From Schizochytrium sp. CCTCC M209059 (lineage: Eukaryota; Sar; Bigyra; Thraustochytrida; Thraustochytriidae), in assembly GCA_000818945.1 (NCBI GenBank), contig KN805381.1:577361-641360 (forward strand): 64,000 bases of DNA, given 5' to 3'. The translations under genes and the position numbers were made by a program. Below the pieces are notes generated by a model that was not told the origin of the DNA, ran no database searches, and was given only the letters and a program-made list of their open reading frames with translations. Positions 1 through 10,757 of this stretch are shown here, piece after piece (within the stretch, counting starts at the first letter, position 1; each line of letters opens with the position of its first letter).

Positions 1-189
1 GGAGCGCGCGTCTTGCCTAGGAGCGAGCGGGAAGCGCGCGAGGGATATGAAAGGGAGAGGAAGAGGACTCACTCGCAGCGCAGAAAAGGAAAGGAGAGGA
101 GAGGAGAGGAAAGATAAAAAGCCAGGTGCGCTAAAAGGAAGTCGCGCAGGCGAGAACGGGTGGCTGCGAGGCCTGTACTGCGAGCCGCG

Positions 190-258
190 ACCCGACTCGA
201 CGCGACGCGACTCGACGCGACGCGACGCGACGCGACGCGACGCAACTCAACGCGAGGC
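190..258. repeat. CGACG/CGACT pentamer array
   Basis: Imperfect tandem array of five-base units, mainly CGACG with interspersed CGACT, degrading at its right end. It is read as arginine/aspartate/threonine repeats in overlapping frames, which explains the spurious open frames around it. Confidence 0.8.
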
Positions 259-865
259 GCCTCGAGGCGAGGCCAGGGCGCGGGGAAGAGCAGGAGAAGA
301 CGCGCGAGAGGCGGCGGCGCGGCGAGGTCATTTCATTCCTCCGTTGTGCGACCGGGGGTCACGGAAAAGTGCGGAGATGCGATGGAATGGAGCCTAGAAT
401 GCCATAAACTTTGAGCAAGATGCGATGCGATGCGAAGCGTCGATGCCGTCGAGCGTGGACGATGAGACCCAGCAGAAGCCGAGCTCGCCGGTGAAGACGG
501 ACGCCTTCGGCCAGGGCGAAGTGCTCGAGGGCGACGAAGAACATGCAGATCGCGAATGCGGCGTGCTCAAGTCGGATGTGGCGTCGGCGAGGCGAGCGAG
601 GGACGCGGCCCTCGAGTCGCTGAAGCGTGGAAGCGAGGTCTCGAGGTGGAACGCAAAGGCGGCCCGCGTCAGCGAGTCGCGCGAGCCTGGTTGGAAAGCG
701 ATGTCTGTGAGGCTGCGCTGGGCGAGGCGAGCGAGGAAGGCAAGGCGGCGAGGCCTCGGCCGTTGTTTTGAATGCACGAACGGAAAATCGATATCTTGCG
801 GCCAGGTGACCGGCGAGCGTGACGACGATAATGGAGCGAATCTTGGCCGGGCCGAGCCGGGCATG

Positions 866-920
866 GTCTTGATCTCGATCTTGATCTTGATCTTGATCTT
901 GATATTGATATTGATCTTGC
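866..920. repeat. ATCTTG hexamer microsatellite
   Basis: About nine copies of a six-base unit (ATCTTG with ATATTG and ATCTCG variants). It gives Ile-Leu repeats on the plus strand and Lys-Ile repeats on the minus strand, so open frames across it are not evidence of a gene. Confidence 0.85.
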
Positions 921-1655
921 AGCGCTGGCGCTTGCTCACATCCTCCATGTGACCTGGAGCTGCGAGTCTCGAGCGCAGCCGCCGCAGCGCGAGCGAGAGG
1001 TGGAGGCGGGAGATATGAAGTAAGAGGGGGGGGGGGACAATGATTGCGCAATGTCTGGCCGCCCGGCAAGTCTCGCCAGCCTGCCAGGCCTGTGGTCGTG
1101 ACAGCGCCCAGATGTGGCTGGGCAAGCGGTCAGCATGAGGAATAAACACTGACAGAGTCATCAGGATTGATCATCAATCATAGATGTCGGATGATGAGAC
1201 CAGCGGTGGGGTGGGGTGCTGCGCGGGGTTTTGCGGGGAGCATTATAGTCTAGTCAATCGGCAGAAGAGGTTGAGGTCAAGACGCGCGTTTATGCAATGC
1301 AAGGACCGAGACATGTTGTTCGAGTCGAAGTAGCTATGGCGATATGCTGAACGTACTCTTTACAAGGCTGCTGCGAGGTCCGCCTCATTCGTCGCACACG
1401 CTACAAAATGATACGAAAGCGCGCCATTCGGATACTTGGAGATCTCACGGCAAGCTCTATGCAACGTCAAGGTCGTTCACCTTTTCATGATCAGACATGC
1501 AGACGTGCTCAAGTTGTGATCTCGAGTCATGTGTTCGAGTTGTGACGATCTCGAGTCGAGTGCTTGAATTCTGCTGTCGAGTAGTCTTACGAATTTGAAT
1601 GCTTGAGTGCTGCGCTCGAGCTAGGAACTTGAGTCGTGAGCTCACAGTCAAGTCG

Positions 1656-2030
1656 CGTGCTTGCTCTTGATCGTGTAGTTCGTCATCTTGCTAACTTGTT
1701 TGTTTTTACCGTTGCTGCACGTCATGCATGCTTGCCGGATCAAATGCTCTGGCGTCTATCCGGCAAATGACATGACATGACATTGCACTCGATCGAACGC
1801 GGCACTTAAATGAATAATCCGAGGCCTCATCGACAATAATGACGAAGTCATTTGCATTCTAATACAAACTTCTGTGTTCACAAATGATATGCTCGGGTCG
1901 TGTGCTCGCTCTCGAATGTGAGGTGGGTGGTCTTGCTAGCTTGTTCGTTTTTCGTCATTGCCTGCACTGCATGCATGTATGTCTGAAGAAGATCGACTGT
2001 TCTGGCACTCCTACACGGCATTGCCTGGAT
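1656..2030. repeat. two diverged copies of a ~120 bp segment
   Basis: The segment near 1656-1780 and the one near 1897-2030 share the same order of words: a GTGCTTGCTCT or GTGCTCGCTCT start, CTTGCTA-CTTGTT, a T-run, then a TGCATGCATG or CATGCATGC block and a CGGCA word. Both are in the same orientation. This looks like an old direct duplication, or two members of an interspersed repeat family. Boundaries are approximate and no coding capacity is seen. Confidence 0.45.
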
Positions 2031-2375
2031 CTACGAACATCTGTCTCTATACCTTACCTTGCAGTTGATTCTGATCTGCAAAAGAAAAAAATCCCCCCCC
2101 ATGAAATAGTGAAGCAGGTCTCCGATTTCTCAAACAATGTGAAACACGGTTCAGCCTGTACGGCACTGTCAAAATGCAGATTGGGATCAAAGAGCGCATG
2201 GGTCGTTCACGGCCGACGAATCGTTGGCGCTTGCATGTCGAGACGTGCAAGTCCAGAATTAAAATATGGAAAGGGAACCCCAGTTGTCGCACGTAGCGTA
2301 CGGCGCTTCTTTTTACGTGATATCGTCCATGAAGCACAAACGGATTCATGATTCTCGACGAAATCCATAGCATTT

Positions 2376-2417
2376 GCGCGGCAGTTGATTGCGCGGCAGT
2401 TGATTGCGCGGCAGATT
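2376..2417. repeat. 15-bp direct repeat, 2.8 copies
   Basis: The unit GCGCGGCAGTTGATT occurs twice in a row and is followed by a truncated third copy. It lies in otherwise unremarkable intergenic DNA. Confidence 0.85.
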
Positions 2418-3762
2418 GTTGGCTTAACAAATTTTCCGTGCCTCTTTCCTTCTTTAACATTGGGTGGCGTTATTCGCTTGCAATCAAGCGCGACCTGAGA
2501 ATGTCCGTGTGCATACATACCCGTACCATGCTCGTCCTCCCTCTCACTTTATCTTCTTGAAAGTACGAGTGAAACGGGCCGCAAGATCTTGCAGTGACTA
2601 TCAAAAGAGGCAACAGACAACGAAATCCGACGTCACGCTGACACTACTTTTGTCGCCGACGCCACATTTGACCGAGGTAGGGAAAGTTGATTCATCTCGC
2701 AAAGCACGTGCTTGGGTACAATCGGCCAGAGTGGCTTGATCGATTCAAGAGAGCATCGCCGTCTTTTATGGCGCAAATTCCTGTTCAGGAAGTTAGAATT
2801 TTAGAAGATTTTGAAAGTTCTTCCATCAAGGAAAATCTCGCACGCAAGCTCGAAGCGAGGTGTATGTATGCGCAGCGCTGACTGTGAGTGCTCTCTCTCT
2901 CTCTGTCTCTCTCTTGGCACCGTCCCATCTCCACTCGCCAGCTCGTGCGTGGATAGCAGAGATCGCAGAGATGGCAATCCATCGCGCGACAGCGGAAAGC
3001 AGAGTTCGGTCAGTAAAAGCGTTCCCCTCAGCTCAGACGCAACACACGGAGATTGCGACGACGACGGCGACGACGACGCAGACGCCGACGGCACGCTCGA
3101 GGCGGGGCGAGGCGAGGCAAGACGGCGAGATAGAAGGTGCAGAAGGACTAGCGTTCTTGCTGCATTGTACAAGCGATAAATTGCGCGGCGCGTGCTCTCG
3201 TGCCTGAGGTAGGCGAATGTATGTGCTCACGGCCGCGGCGCAGCGCAGCACACCGCGGCGCTACGCAATTTGCAACTGCGCTGGTCTGAACCGGAGGAGG
3301 GAAACTGAACAAAAGGAAATGGGCCGGACGCCTGTGACTGTGCCACGGCATTTGCTTGCATTATCAACGGACGGCAAGTTCCGCATTCCACCATACCACG
3401 AGCCAGCTTGAACACAGCGTCCGAGACCCGCTCACCACTTTATTTCTTTTTGGCTTAAAGCTGGACATTCGGGAGGCGAGCCGATTTTCTTGACCAGCAA
3501 TCTTTTCTCGTAGCAAGGAATGAACTCGCGCACGCGCTAGACCATGTTGCGATGCTCGACGGACCGAGAAGCAGGACGAAGTCACGTAAATTCTCCGTAG
3601 CTCTGCGCAGCTTGTGGTAGACGATGTCCGAAAAGAACATCGCGCATGTACGCTACTACGTGTGCCTTTGCAGCGCGTCTCTCCTTGCTCTTGAAGAAGG
3701 GTGGCAAAGCATTGCCGGCAAAGCAAAGTTGCAATAGAGAAAGAAAAACGACCTGAGCGAGA

Positions 3763-3806
3763 CCAAGCAAGCACAAGCACAAGCGCAAGCACAAGCACAA
3801 GCACAA
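3763..3806 (+). repeat. CAAGCA repeat in the leader of the first GH27-like gene
   Basis: Seven or so CAAGCA/CAAGCG hexamers end eight bases before the start codon at 3814. The array is probably in the 5' untranslated leader. It contains no ATG and is purine/C-rich, so it would be an unstructured leader. The following ACCACC before ATG fits a good eukaryotic initiation context. Confidence 0.7.
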
Positions 3807-3813
3807 AACCACC

Positions 3814-5901
3814 ATGCTTTGCGTATTTCGCTTTGTGGGCGTGCTTGCGAGCATCGCAGCCGCTTCTGCGGCGACGGTGGACGAATACAGCAAGCTTACC
3901 GCCAAGAAATGCTACAACCCGAACAACAAGTACATCATCGGCACCGCCAAAGAGCAGGCAGTGGAAATCTGCCTTGAAGAGTGCCACGCTAATGATGACT
4001 GCATGGCCGTCGTAGAGAATGACGTAGGCAAGTGCGCCAAGTTCAAATTCTGCGACTTGATTGATGCCAGCGATTCCTTTGTGTGGGCCCGGAAGACCTT
4101 TGACAGCGGAGACGAGGACCTCATTCCGCACCTTAGCTCCACCTGTCGGGAAAGCCCATATTCAACTTCGGGTCGAGACAAGACCGTTGCCGAGTGCCTC
4201 GAGCTCTGTCGCAAAGACTCCAAGGACTGCAAGTTCATTCGACTGAACAGAGTCCGCAAGTGCTCGCGTTTCACCAAGTGCACAATCAAAGATGCCACAG
4301 GCAAGCAAAAGACGTCGGTTCTTTATGAAGTGACAGAGGCGTCCGAGCCCATCGACAGCGACCTCCCGAATTTGCCGGCCACTACCTTCGACTCCGATAT
4401 CAGCAAGTACATTTTCAAGGACTCTACGTGCCAAGGACAAGAAGTGCTTACCTCGAGTATCGTGGCATCGGAAGCCGCATGCCACGCTCTGGAGGAAGAC
4501 ACGGCCAAGGCTTGGGCGTGGACGCCATCGACAGGACTATGCGAGACCTTTGCCAAGTGTGACGCCACGACATCATCCGACAATTCGTATCTCTTTGTCG
4601 ATGCTGTGAGCAAGCGCCCTGGGCGCGGGTGGAGTTCCTGGAATGCATTCTTCCGAGAAGCCACAGAAGAGCTCATCATGGAGCAGGTCGATCTTGTCGA
4701 GGAACATTTTCTGAGCTCCGGGTATGACATCATCCATACCGATGGTCTCTGTACCTTTGCCAACATGGCGAGTGACGGCGTGACGGCCTTGCGCACGGAA
4801 ATGAACGGGCTTGACTACACAGCCGACTCGGAGCTAGTCGAACCGACGGATTGCATCGTATCTGGCATGACAGGACCGAATGGCTACGTTGAAAAACTTC
4901 ACAACAAGGGCTTTCGCGTATCTTGGTACACTCCTGGATCACTCACTTCCTGTGCAAACCACAACTTTCGTAGCAAGGCCAACTACAAAGCTCTTGTGAC
5001 AAACGACGTCAAGACGTACAAGTCCTGGGGTATTGACATTCTTAAAATCGATCGTTGCGGACTGCTTCCTCGGACCGACAACTTGAATACCGAACTCAAA
5101 GTCATCAAGTACTGGGACAAAGTGATTGAAGAGCACTTTCCGGATCTTGAGGTTGAGAACTGCCGCTTTGCCTGCAACAACATTGACGGTTGGATCAACG
5201 AAGCGCATCCTGATGCAGAGGTGAAGGTCTTTGATTACACGGCATTGGACAAGCTGAACTTCCAGGGTGCGTGTCCTGACGCGGCGCGCTTCCACCGCTC
5301 GTACGTCGATGTGCGGCCCTGGGCCTCTCGCATCAAGATGGCCATGAAGGCATTCTCCATGTTTCAAGAGGAGACCGGGCCGATGTTTGGCTGGTCATAT
5401 GGTGACACACTCGAAGTCTGCAACACCGATTACGACAATAACCCGTACCGCATTGCGAGTGGGGTGCAGCCATCGACAGCGGCGGGCCCTCTGACCCCAA
5501 ATCTCGAATTTCTGATGATTGGCGCGTGGGCAATCGCTTCGCAGCCGCTCTTTATCTCAACTGACATTAGCAATTGCGCCCAAGAGATCATTGATGCCCT
5601 CACAGACAGCGCGCTTCTTGCCGTGAATGGCGAGTGGTCCGGAGACTCTGGAAAGGTTGTTGACATTGAAGATGACGTCTGGACCTGGAAAAAGGTCGTC
5701 GAGACGCGTGACGCGAAGAAGACGCACGTCCTTCTCGCCGACATGAACCTGGAGACGGCCGCCGGTGATGCATGGGATCAAACTGCTCTTGTCGCTCTTC
5801 ATTGCGGCGAAGCTGAGGGTCTAAGTGTGCACACGTTTTGGTCCCGACCTGAAAACCTCCAGCGTTCGATCTTCTTCACCTGCTCAGAGCCGCGCAGCTG
5901 A
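3814..5901 (+). CDS. secreted PAN x3 - GH27-like glycoside hydrolase (copy 1)
   Basis: A 695-residue protein, uninterrupted. Residues 1-19 are a signal peptide (hydrophobic run ending near AAASAATV). Three cysteine-rich PAN/apple-like repeats follow at about 30-85, 105-165 and 190-260, each with a C-x-E-C or similar core and a K-C-x-x-F-x-x-C-like ending. From W273 (RGWSSWN) to the end it follows the GH27 alpha-galactosidase fold. The motif LKID at 410-413 gives the expected nucleophile D413, and D499 in YVDVRPW aligns with the acid/base. GWSYGDTLEVCN matches the family GGWNDPDMLEVGN block. The usual substrate-binding DDCW motif is TDGLC here, so the second Asp is lost and the substrate may not be galactose. 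The PAN repeats suggest binding to glycan or protein outside the cell. A close paralogue lies 2.7 kb downstream on the same strand. The start has an ACC-ACC context. The family call is firm; the substrate is unknown. Confidence 0.88.
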   Translation: MLCVFRFVGVLASIAAASAATVDEYSKLTAKKCYNPNNKYIIGTAKEQAVEICLEECHANDDCMAVVENDVGKCAKFKFCDLIDASDSFVWARKTFDSGDEDLIPHLSSTCRESPYSTSGRDKTVAECLELCRKDSKDCKFIRLNRVRKCSRFTKCTIKDATGKQKTSVLYEVTEASEPIDSDLPNLPATTFDSDISKYIFKDSTCQGQEVLTSSIVASEAACHALEEDTAKAWAWTPSTGLCETFAKCDATTSSDNSYLFVDAVSKRPGRGWSSWNAFFREATEELIMEQVDLVEEHFLSSGYDIIHTDGLCTFANMASDGVTALRTEMNGLDYTADSELVEPTDCIVSGMTGPNGYVEKLHNKGFRVSWYTPGSLTSCANHNFRSKANYKALVTNDVKTYKSWGIDILKIDRCGLLPRTDNLNTELKVIKYWDKVIEEHFPDLEVENCRFACNNIDGWINEAHPDAEVKVFDYTALDKLNFQGACPDAARFHRSYVDVRPWASRIKMAMKAFSMFQEETGPMFGWSYGDTLEVCNTDYDNNPYRIASGVQPSTAAGPLTPNLEFLMIGAWAIASQPLFISTDISNCAQEIIDALTDSALLAVNGEWSGDSGKVVDIEDDVWTWKKVVETRDAKKTHVLLADMNLETAAGDAWDQTALVALHCGEAEGLSVHTFWSRPENLQRSIFFTCSEPRS

Positions 5902-5990
5902 TCTCATCTTTCGCACGACGTGCGCATTGCCTGCTCAAACTGAATAAGTCATCATTTTCTCTATACATAAAACTCCCCAAAATGGCCAAC

Positions 5991-6018
5991 CCACTTGATT
6001 GCCGCGCGAATCAAGTGG
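5991..6018 (+). terminator. 10-bp perfect hairpin followed by T-run
   Basis: CCACTTGATT and AATCAAGTGG form a perfect ten-base-pair stem around an eight-base GC-rich loop, followed directly by CTTTTT. It starts 90 bases after the stop codon of the GH27-like gene at 3814. The layout resembles an intrinsic terminator, or an RNA 3'-end element, which is unusual for a polymerase II gene. It does not match the histone stem-loop consensus. The structure is seen; the function is inferred. Confidence 0.45.
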
Positions 6019-7106
6019 CTTTTTCTGCCGATGCACTTCATTTTTGAGATGAGGCCTTACTGTCAGTGCTAACGCTTCTTGATCGAACAAGTCATCTCTG
6101 CCGAAGGCTTTCTCGGGACTTCTGGAATTAAGACGGAGAGAATTATGAAGGTGGGTGCCGGCGTGGCTGCTGCGGCTGCAGTTGCAGACAGTACGGCCAA
6201 GAAAGAGGAGAAAACGTCACTGCAGAGCACAACTGACTGACTGTGAGTGACGGCCAGTTGGACTTCGTCAACACGATGCTGCGTTGTACTCACCGCTCTA
6301 CGGAATCTTCCATCAAGTTTAGACGAGCTCTATCAAGCAACACCCGGCCAATCTCTATTGAGTATCGTGAAGCTTCCGAATCCTCTTTGGGATGCCTCGG
6401 CACGGGCGATGCGATCTGCCATGAGCTCAGGAAACGTCATTGCTGAGTTTGTTCTCGCCGTGGCGATCTCCACCAGGCTACGACGCGTTGCAAGGTTGCA
6501 GATTCGTGGAGCCGCGGACCACTTATTCTTCGATTGAGTTTGAATTAATACTTTTCAGGAAGAGCGCAGCTTTGCTCTACTCCGTCAGGCGAGACTGGTC
6601 TTCTTCCAACGAGGCGTCCATACTAAATCGAATTGCTTCTCTCGAATAGCGCGGGAGGCTGAAGCGTGCTTACAGTTAGTGACGTATCGATGAAGTCTCT
6701 TTCATTCTCTCATTTTCAACTTGACAGACGGGCCTTTCCGACGATAGTTTGTCTGGCTGGTCCAAGAAGGAATTGGTTCTTGCCATGGCTGTTGCGTGGC
6801 CCAGAGAGACGTGCTCCTGCAGATGCAGCGCTACTCCAGCCCAAGCCAGAACAATCCGCCGTGCCTCCGATCCCTCCGGACAGACCGGAGTCAATCTCTT
6901 CTCGAGTCGAATCGACTTGTTCGGGCACTTTTGTTTGCTGGCTGCCAGCTGCAGGCCGATGTGGAATAAAAATAGCTGCAGCCGAGCGCAACGCAGCAGA
7001 CACGGGTGCCGCTGCCGTCGGGCCGGTGCTTGAGGTGGCTGGCTGGCAGGCTGTACTTCGCAGTTTATCAAGGCGGGCTCTGCCATGCAATAAGAGAGTT
7101 TTTGCC

Positions 7107-7131
7107 TGCCTGCCTGCCTGCCTGCCTGCCT
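7107..7131. repeat. TGCC tetramer repeat
   Basis: Six tandem TGCC units within intergenic DNA. It produces Cys-Leu-Pro-Ala repeats in frame and explains the local spurious open frames. Confidence 0.85.
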
Positions 7132-7744
7132 ATCTGATGATGCTGCCGTGACCAACATCCATCCATTCGCGCCTCTCCCTCTCTCTCTCTCCCTCAATGG
7201 CGAAGCCGACGTCAAAATTCGCCGCGTGCACTCGCGTGCAGTGTGTGCCAGATCAGTCTGGCTCGATCAACACGGCCTGTGACCAACTCCAACCTGCAGC
7301 TGGCTGATGCCAAGAACAGCCGACCCTACCCGACCCGACCCGACTCCGAGGACGGCTTGGCTGGTCGATCGAGTCGCGTCGCGTCGCCTCGCCTCGCGTC
7401 GCCTTGTGTCGCCTCACACCGTCTCGCAATCGCATCGCCTCGCATCATCTCGCGTTCGCGTCGCATCGCATCCGCATCGACCTCGCGTCACTTCCCGTGC
7501 GCGGCGCGCGTGCTGGCCGCAAGGAGACTCTTCCCGCAAGTCACGGTCGGCACGCCGTGCCGCCGGGCCGATCATACTTTCTCCCCGCGACCCGCGTTGC
7601 ACGAGCCGCCCTTCTCCGCCTACGCTCTGCGGCCATGACGAGACGAAGGCGACCCGGATCCGAGCAGAGCAGAGCTAAGCAAAGCGATGTGATGGCTCTA
7701 TCTCGCCCCATCCGTCAGGGGCGCCATCGAGCGAGCGCCACTGC

Positions 7745-7784
7745 GGCTCGGCTCGGCTCGGCTCGGCTCGGCTCTGCTCGGCTT
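7745..7784. repeat. GGCTC pentamer repeat
   Basis: About six units of GGCTC, with one CTCTG-type variant, about 850 bases upstream of the second GH27-like start codon. Confidence 0.85.
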
Positions 7785-8218
7785 TGCTTTTCTCCGTGTC
7801 ACATCGCACGTGCGCAAGAGCCCGCTGGTGGCAGTAAGTGAGAGCCTGCCGCGGGAGACCAGGGCTTAGCTGGCTGTGAGGGAGACGAGACCAGTCTCAG
7901 CCTGCCGAAGCTGGCAAGCAAAAGTATACGAGAGGGAGGAAGTGATGGTGAGTCACGTGTGATTGAACAACTTGATGAGCACCTACTTGTGATGGCATGT
8001 GGATCGAATTACCTCCGGCCCGCGCTCGGCCGCTGCAGTTCGAAGCGAGTGCTTTCAAGTTGATTTGCTTTCCAGGACCGTGGCTACCATCCATCGCGAG
8101 CGACTGACGTGAGACCAACGTCGTGGTACGCAAGCAGACGGTCAGAAACTGGCAGGAATAGGCACGGGCGGGCCTTCGAGTCGAACTAAGAGTGAAGTCT
8201 GCACACGACATTCATCAG

Positions 8219-8241
8219 CAAGCTGCGCTGCGCTGCGCTGC
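8219..8241. repeat. GCTGC pentamer repeat
   Basis: About four GCTGC units roughly 380 bases upstream of the start codon at 8622. It belongs to the class of short pentamer arrays found in many 5' flanks in this window. Confidence 0.8.
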
Positions 8242-8621
8242 GAGCAGGCCTGCTGCCGCTGCAAGTGCAGGCAATCGTGGAGCCAAAGCAATGACAGACA
8301 GTGACTAGCCGGATTGAAGCCAGTCAGCCACTATGGTTATCACGTGCGGAGCTGGTGGTGCCTGCACTTCCATCGACATTCATTCCAGGCTACTTTGTGC
8401 TAATTTAATTATCTTGTTGGTCAGAGTCGGTCCAGAGCGAGCACGCGCACATTACGGCGAGGTAAATGAGGTGAGCGGACGTCGCCCTACCCTCTTTGGC
8501 CAGTAGTCGAGGCAAGTGCGGCGCGCGCAAAAACGAGCAGACCCGAGACGATCGCTGGCGAGACACCGCTGCATCGCTGCTGCATGAGAACACCGGCGTG
8601 GTCTGACGATCGAGGCGTAGA

Positions 8622-10757
8622 ATGGCTAGAAATGACCGAGGTGCTCTCCGGGCGCTGGGGATCGTATGGTTCTCCATCTTGGCCAGCCTGATCGGAGCGT
8701 CGGCAGCAGCTTCACCCGTCGCGGACTTCTTTACGGAGAGGCCGGGGATGAAGTGCTACAATCCGAACGACAAGTACATCCTTCGTCCTGCTACGGAGCA
8801 GACAGTCGATGAATGCTTGAAAGAGTGCTACAGCGACAGTGAATGCGTGGCTGCTGTTCACAACGAGCTTGGGTTCTGCGCCTCGTACAAGTACTGCGAT
8901 CTGCAAGGTGGAGTGCAGGGCGGCTCTGTCTTTGCACGCGAGAGCTTCGACGGTCTGAGTAACCTCACCTCTTACTTGAGCTCGACTTGCAGACGAAAGC
9001 AGTATGCGAGATCTGGGAAGGGCAAGACTGTCGCCGAGTGTCTCGAGTACTGCTATGAGGACTCGGCAAAGTGCAAGTATATTCGCCTTGATCAAAAAGG
9101 TAGATGCTCGCGGTTTACCGATTGCTCCGTTCGGGATGCGAGGAAAAACCAAAAGACATCTGTGGTGTACAAGGTCCCCGAGCAAGAAGGCTCTTCAAAA
9201 TCAGAAACTACAGAAACAGTTCTTGAGTCATTTCCCGATGTGACGTTTGACTCGGAGCGCAATATGTACATTTTCAAAGAGACCAAGTGCCGTAACAAGG
9301 GTGATGCTCTTGGCCATATGCTAACAAGCGACGAGTCCGAGTGTTTCAATCTCGTCAACGCGACTGCGAAAGCAGCTGTATGGCAGTCAAAGACGGGCTC
9401 GTGCACTTTACTGAGTGATTGCAAGACAACAAAGTCGGCGAAAAACACATATCTTTTCGTCAATGCTGAAAAAAAGCGTCCTCCGCGTGGTTGGAGCTCG
9501 TGGAACGCCTTCTATCGCCACGCAAGTGAGAGTCTCATCATGGAGCAAGTCGATCTTCTCAAAGAGTACGGTCTTCAGGACGCCGGCTTCAATATTGTTC
9601 ATACAGACGGGCAGTGTACCTTTGCTTCGGTCGACGCGACCAATACATTTGCATTGCGAACCAATTTGAAGAAAGGATCTTCCTACACTTCAAGGTCGGA
9701 CATGTTCGAACCGATTGGCTGTATCACTTCAGGAATGACCGGCCCGAACAACTATGTTTCCCAGCTACACAATAGAGGCTTTCTTGTCTCCTGGTATACT
9801 CCGGGGGGGGTTAAAACATGCTCTGATCTTCGTTTCCGGGATGAGAAGAACTTCGAAAAACTCGTAGTACGAGATGTGAAAATGTACAAGAAATGGGGCA
9901 TCGATCTTCTCAAAATTGACGCCTGTGGTAATCTCCCTAATGTAATGAGAAGCGAACAGAAACTCATCGAATTTTGGCGCGACAAGATCGAAGACCATTT
10001 TCCGGAACTCGAAGTTGAGAACTGCCGGTACAAGTGCAACAACATCGACAAACATGATGACGGCGGCGAACTCCATTTTTTTGACTACAAGAAGTTGGAC
10101 GAGGTAGACTTCAAGTCATTCTGTCCGAGTGTCGCCCGGTACCATAGATCCTTTATGGATATTCGGCCTTGGGCCTCGCGCATCTTGGATGCTATGAAGG
10201 CCTTCAGTATGTTCCAAGAAGAGACAGGACCAATTTCTGGATGGTCGTATGGTGATGTGCTCGAGATCTGCAACTACGATTACGACACAAACATGTACCG
10301 ACTGATGAGCGGTATCAAACCTCATCTGGCGCCATCTCCAATGACCGAAAATCTCGAGTACGTTATTCTCGGAACTTGGGTCATTGCTTCTCAGCCGCTC
10401 TTCATTTCGACGGAGCTTAACAAATGCAATGCCAGTATCATTGGTTTGCTCACGGATCCCGATTTTATAGCGATCAATGGCGAGTGGTCCGGCGATTCTG
10501 GCAAAATTGATCGTATCAAAAAAGGGGTTTGGTATTGGAAAAAGGTTGTCGAAACACGGACAGCGACCAAAACTCATATTCTCGTCGCCGACATGAATTT
10601 GGACGAGCCTGGCGGAGCAGAATGGGACGAAGAGGATATCAAGTCAAGCTTCTGTCCGGATGTGGACGAGAGTAACGTCATAACGTACTGGTCAAGACCT
10701 GATGGACTTCACCGCTCCCTCATGTTTTCATGTGTAGCTCCGCGAAGCAGCGAATGA
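8622..10757 (+). CDS. secreted PAN x3 - GH27-like glycoside hydrolase (copy 2)
   Basis: 711 residues, a paralogue of the gene at 3814 over its full length, with the same order: signal peptide (about 1-31, IVWFSILASLIGASAAA), three PAN-like Cys repeats, then a GH27-like domain from W291. The nucleophile is D433 in LKIDACG and the acid/base is D513 in FMDIRPW. The NGEWSGDSGK block near the start of the C-terminal beta domain is identical to copy 1. As in copy 1 the family DDCW motif is changed, here TDGQC. The linker between PAN 2 and PAN 3 is longer than in copy 1. Codon use is a little less GC-rich in places than copy 1. The arrangement indicates tandem duplication of an extracellular glycan-active enzyme. 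Start: the first ATG, directly before the hydrophobic signal. Confidence 0.88.
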   Translation: MARNDRGALRALGIVWFSILASLIGASAAASPVADFFTERPGMKCYNPNDKYILRPATEQTVDECLKECYSDSECVAAVHNELGFCASYKYCDLQGGVQGGSVFARESFDGLSNLTSYLSSTCRRKQYARSGKGKTVAECLEYCYEDSAKCKYIRLDQKGRCSRFTDCSVRDARKNQKTSVVYKVPEQEGSSKSETTETVLESFPDVTFDSERNMYIFKETKCRNKGDALGHMLTSDESECFNLVNATAKAAVWQSKTGSCTLLSDCKTTKSAKNTYLFVNAEKKRPPRGWSSWNAFYRHASESLIMEQVDLLKEYGLQDAGFNIVHTDGQCTFASVDATNTFALRTNLKKGSSYTSRSDMFEPIGCITSGMTGPNNYVSQLHNRGFLVSWYTPGGVKTCSDLRFRDEKNFEKLVVRDVKMYKKWGIDLLKIDACGNLPNVMRSEQKLIEFWRDKIEDHFPELEVENCRYKCNNIDKHDDGGELHFFDYKKLDEVDFKSFCPSVARYHRSFMDIRPWASRILDAMKAFSMFQEETGPISGWSYGDVLEICNYDYDTNMYRLMSGIKPHLAPSPMTENLEYVILGTWVIASQPLFISTELNKCNASIIGLLTDPDFIAINGEWSGDSGKIDRIKKGVWYWKKVVETRTATKTHILVADMNLDEPGGAEWDEEDIKSSFCPDVDESNVITYWSRPDGLHRSLMFSCVAPRSSE

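Larger units (their letters stand above)
1..3813. other. gene-poor, repeat-rich flank
   Basis: No supported gene is visible in the first 3.8 kb. Open frames on both strands at 47-1161 arise from GC-rich, low-complexity sequence and overlap each other. The part from about 1200 to 2800 is AT-richer with no long frame, and 2888-3200 holds CT-rich runs and CGACGA stretches. The last 400 bases are the 5' flank of the GH27-like gene at 3814. A small multi-exon gene cannot be excluded. Confidence 0.6.
5902..8621. other. intergenic region between the GH27-like pair
   Basis: No convincing gene. It contains a hairpin at 5991-6018, a (TGAC)n patch near 6232, simple repeats at 7107-7131, 7745-7784 and 8219-8241, and a GC-rich block at 7300-7640. 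An open frame around 6082-6240 on the plus strand reads like protein, but it has only an internal ATG at 6145 and no visible splice acceptor. The last few hundred bases should hold the promoter of the second GH27-like gene. Confidence 0.55.

Noticed and set aside
47..1161. Several open frames of 66-255 codons on both strands
   Set aside because: They overlap in all frames in GC-rich, repeat-bearing DNA (CGACG, ATCTTG arrays), show no conserved motif and their composition follows the repeats.
6069..6293. Minus-strand 74-codon frame and overlapping plus-strand frame with Ala-rich peptide
   Set aside because: The minus frame opens without ATG. The plus frame has only an internal ATG giving about 31 residues and no acceptor. 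Neither is supported beyond composition.
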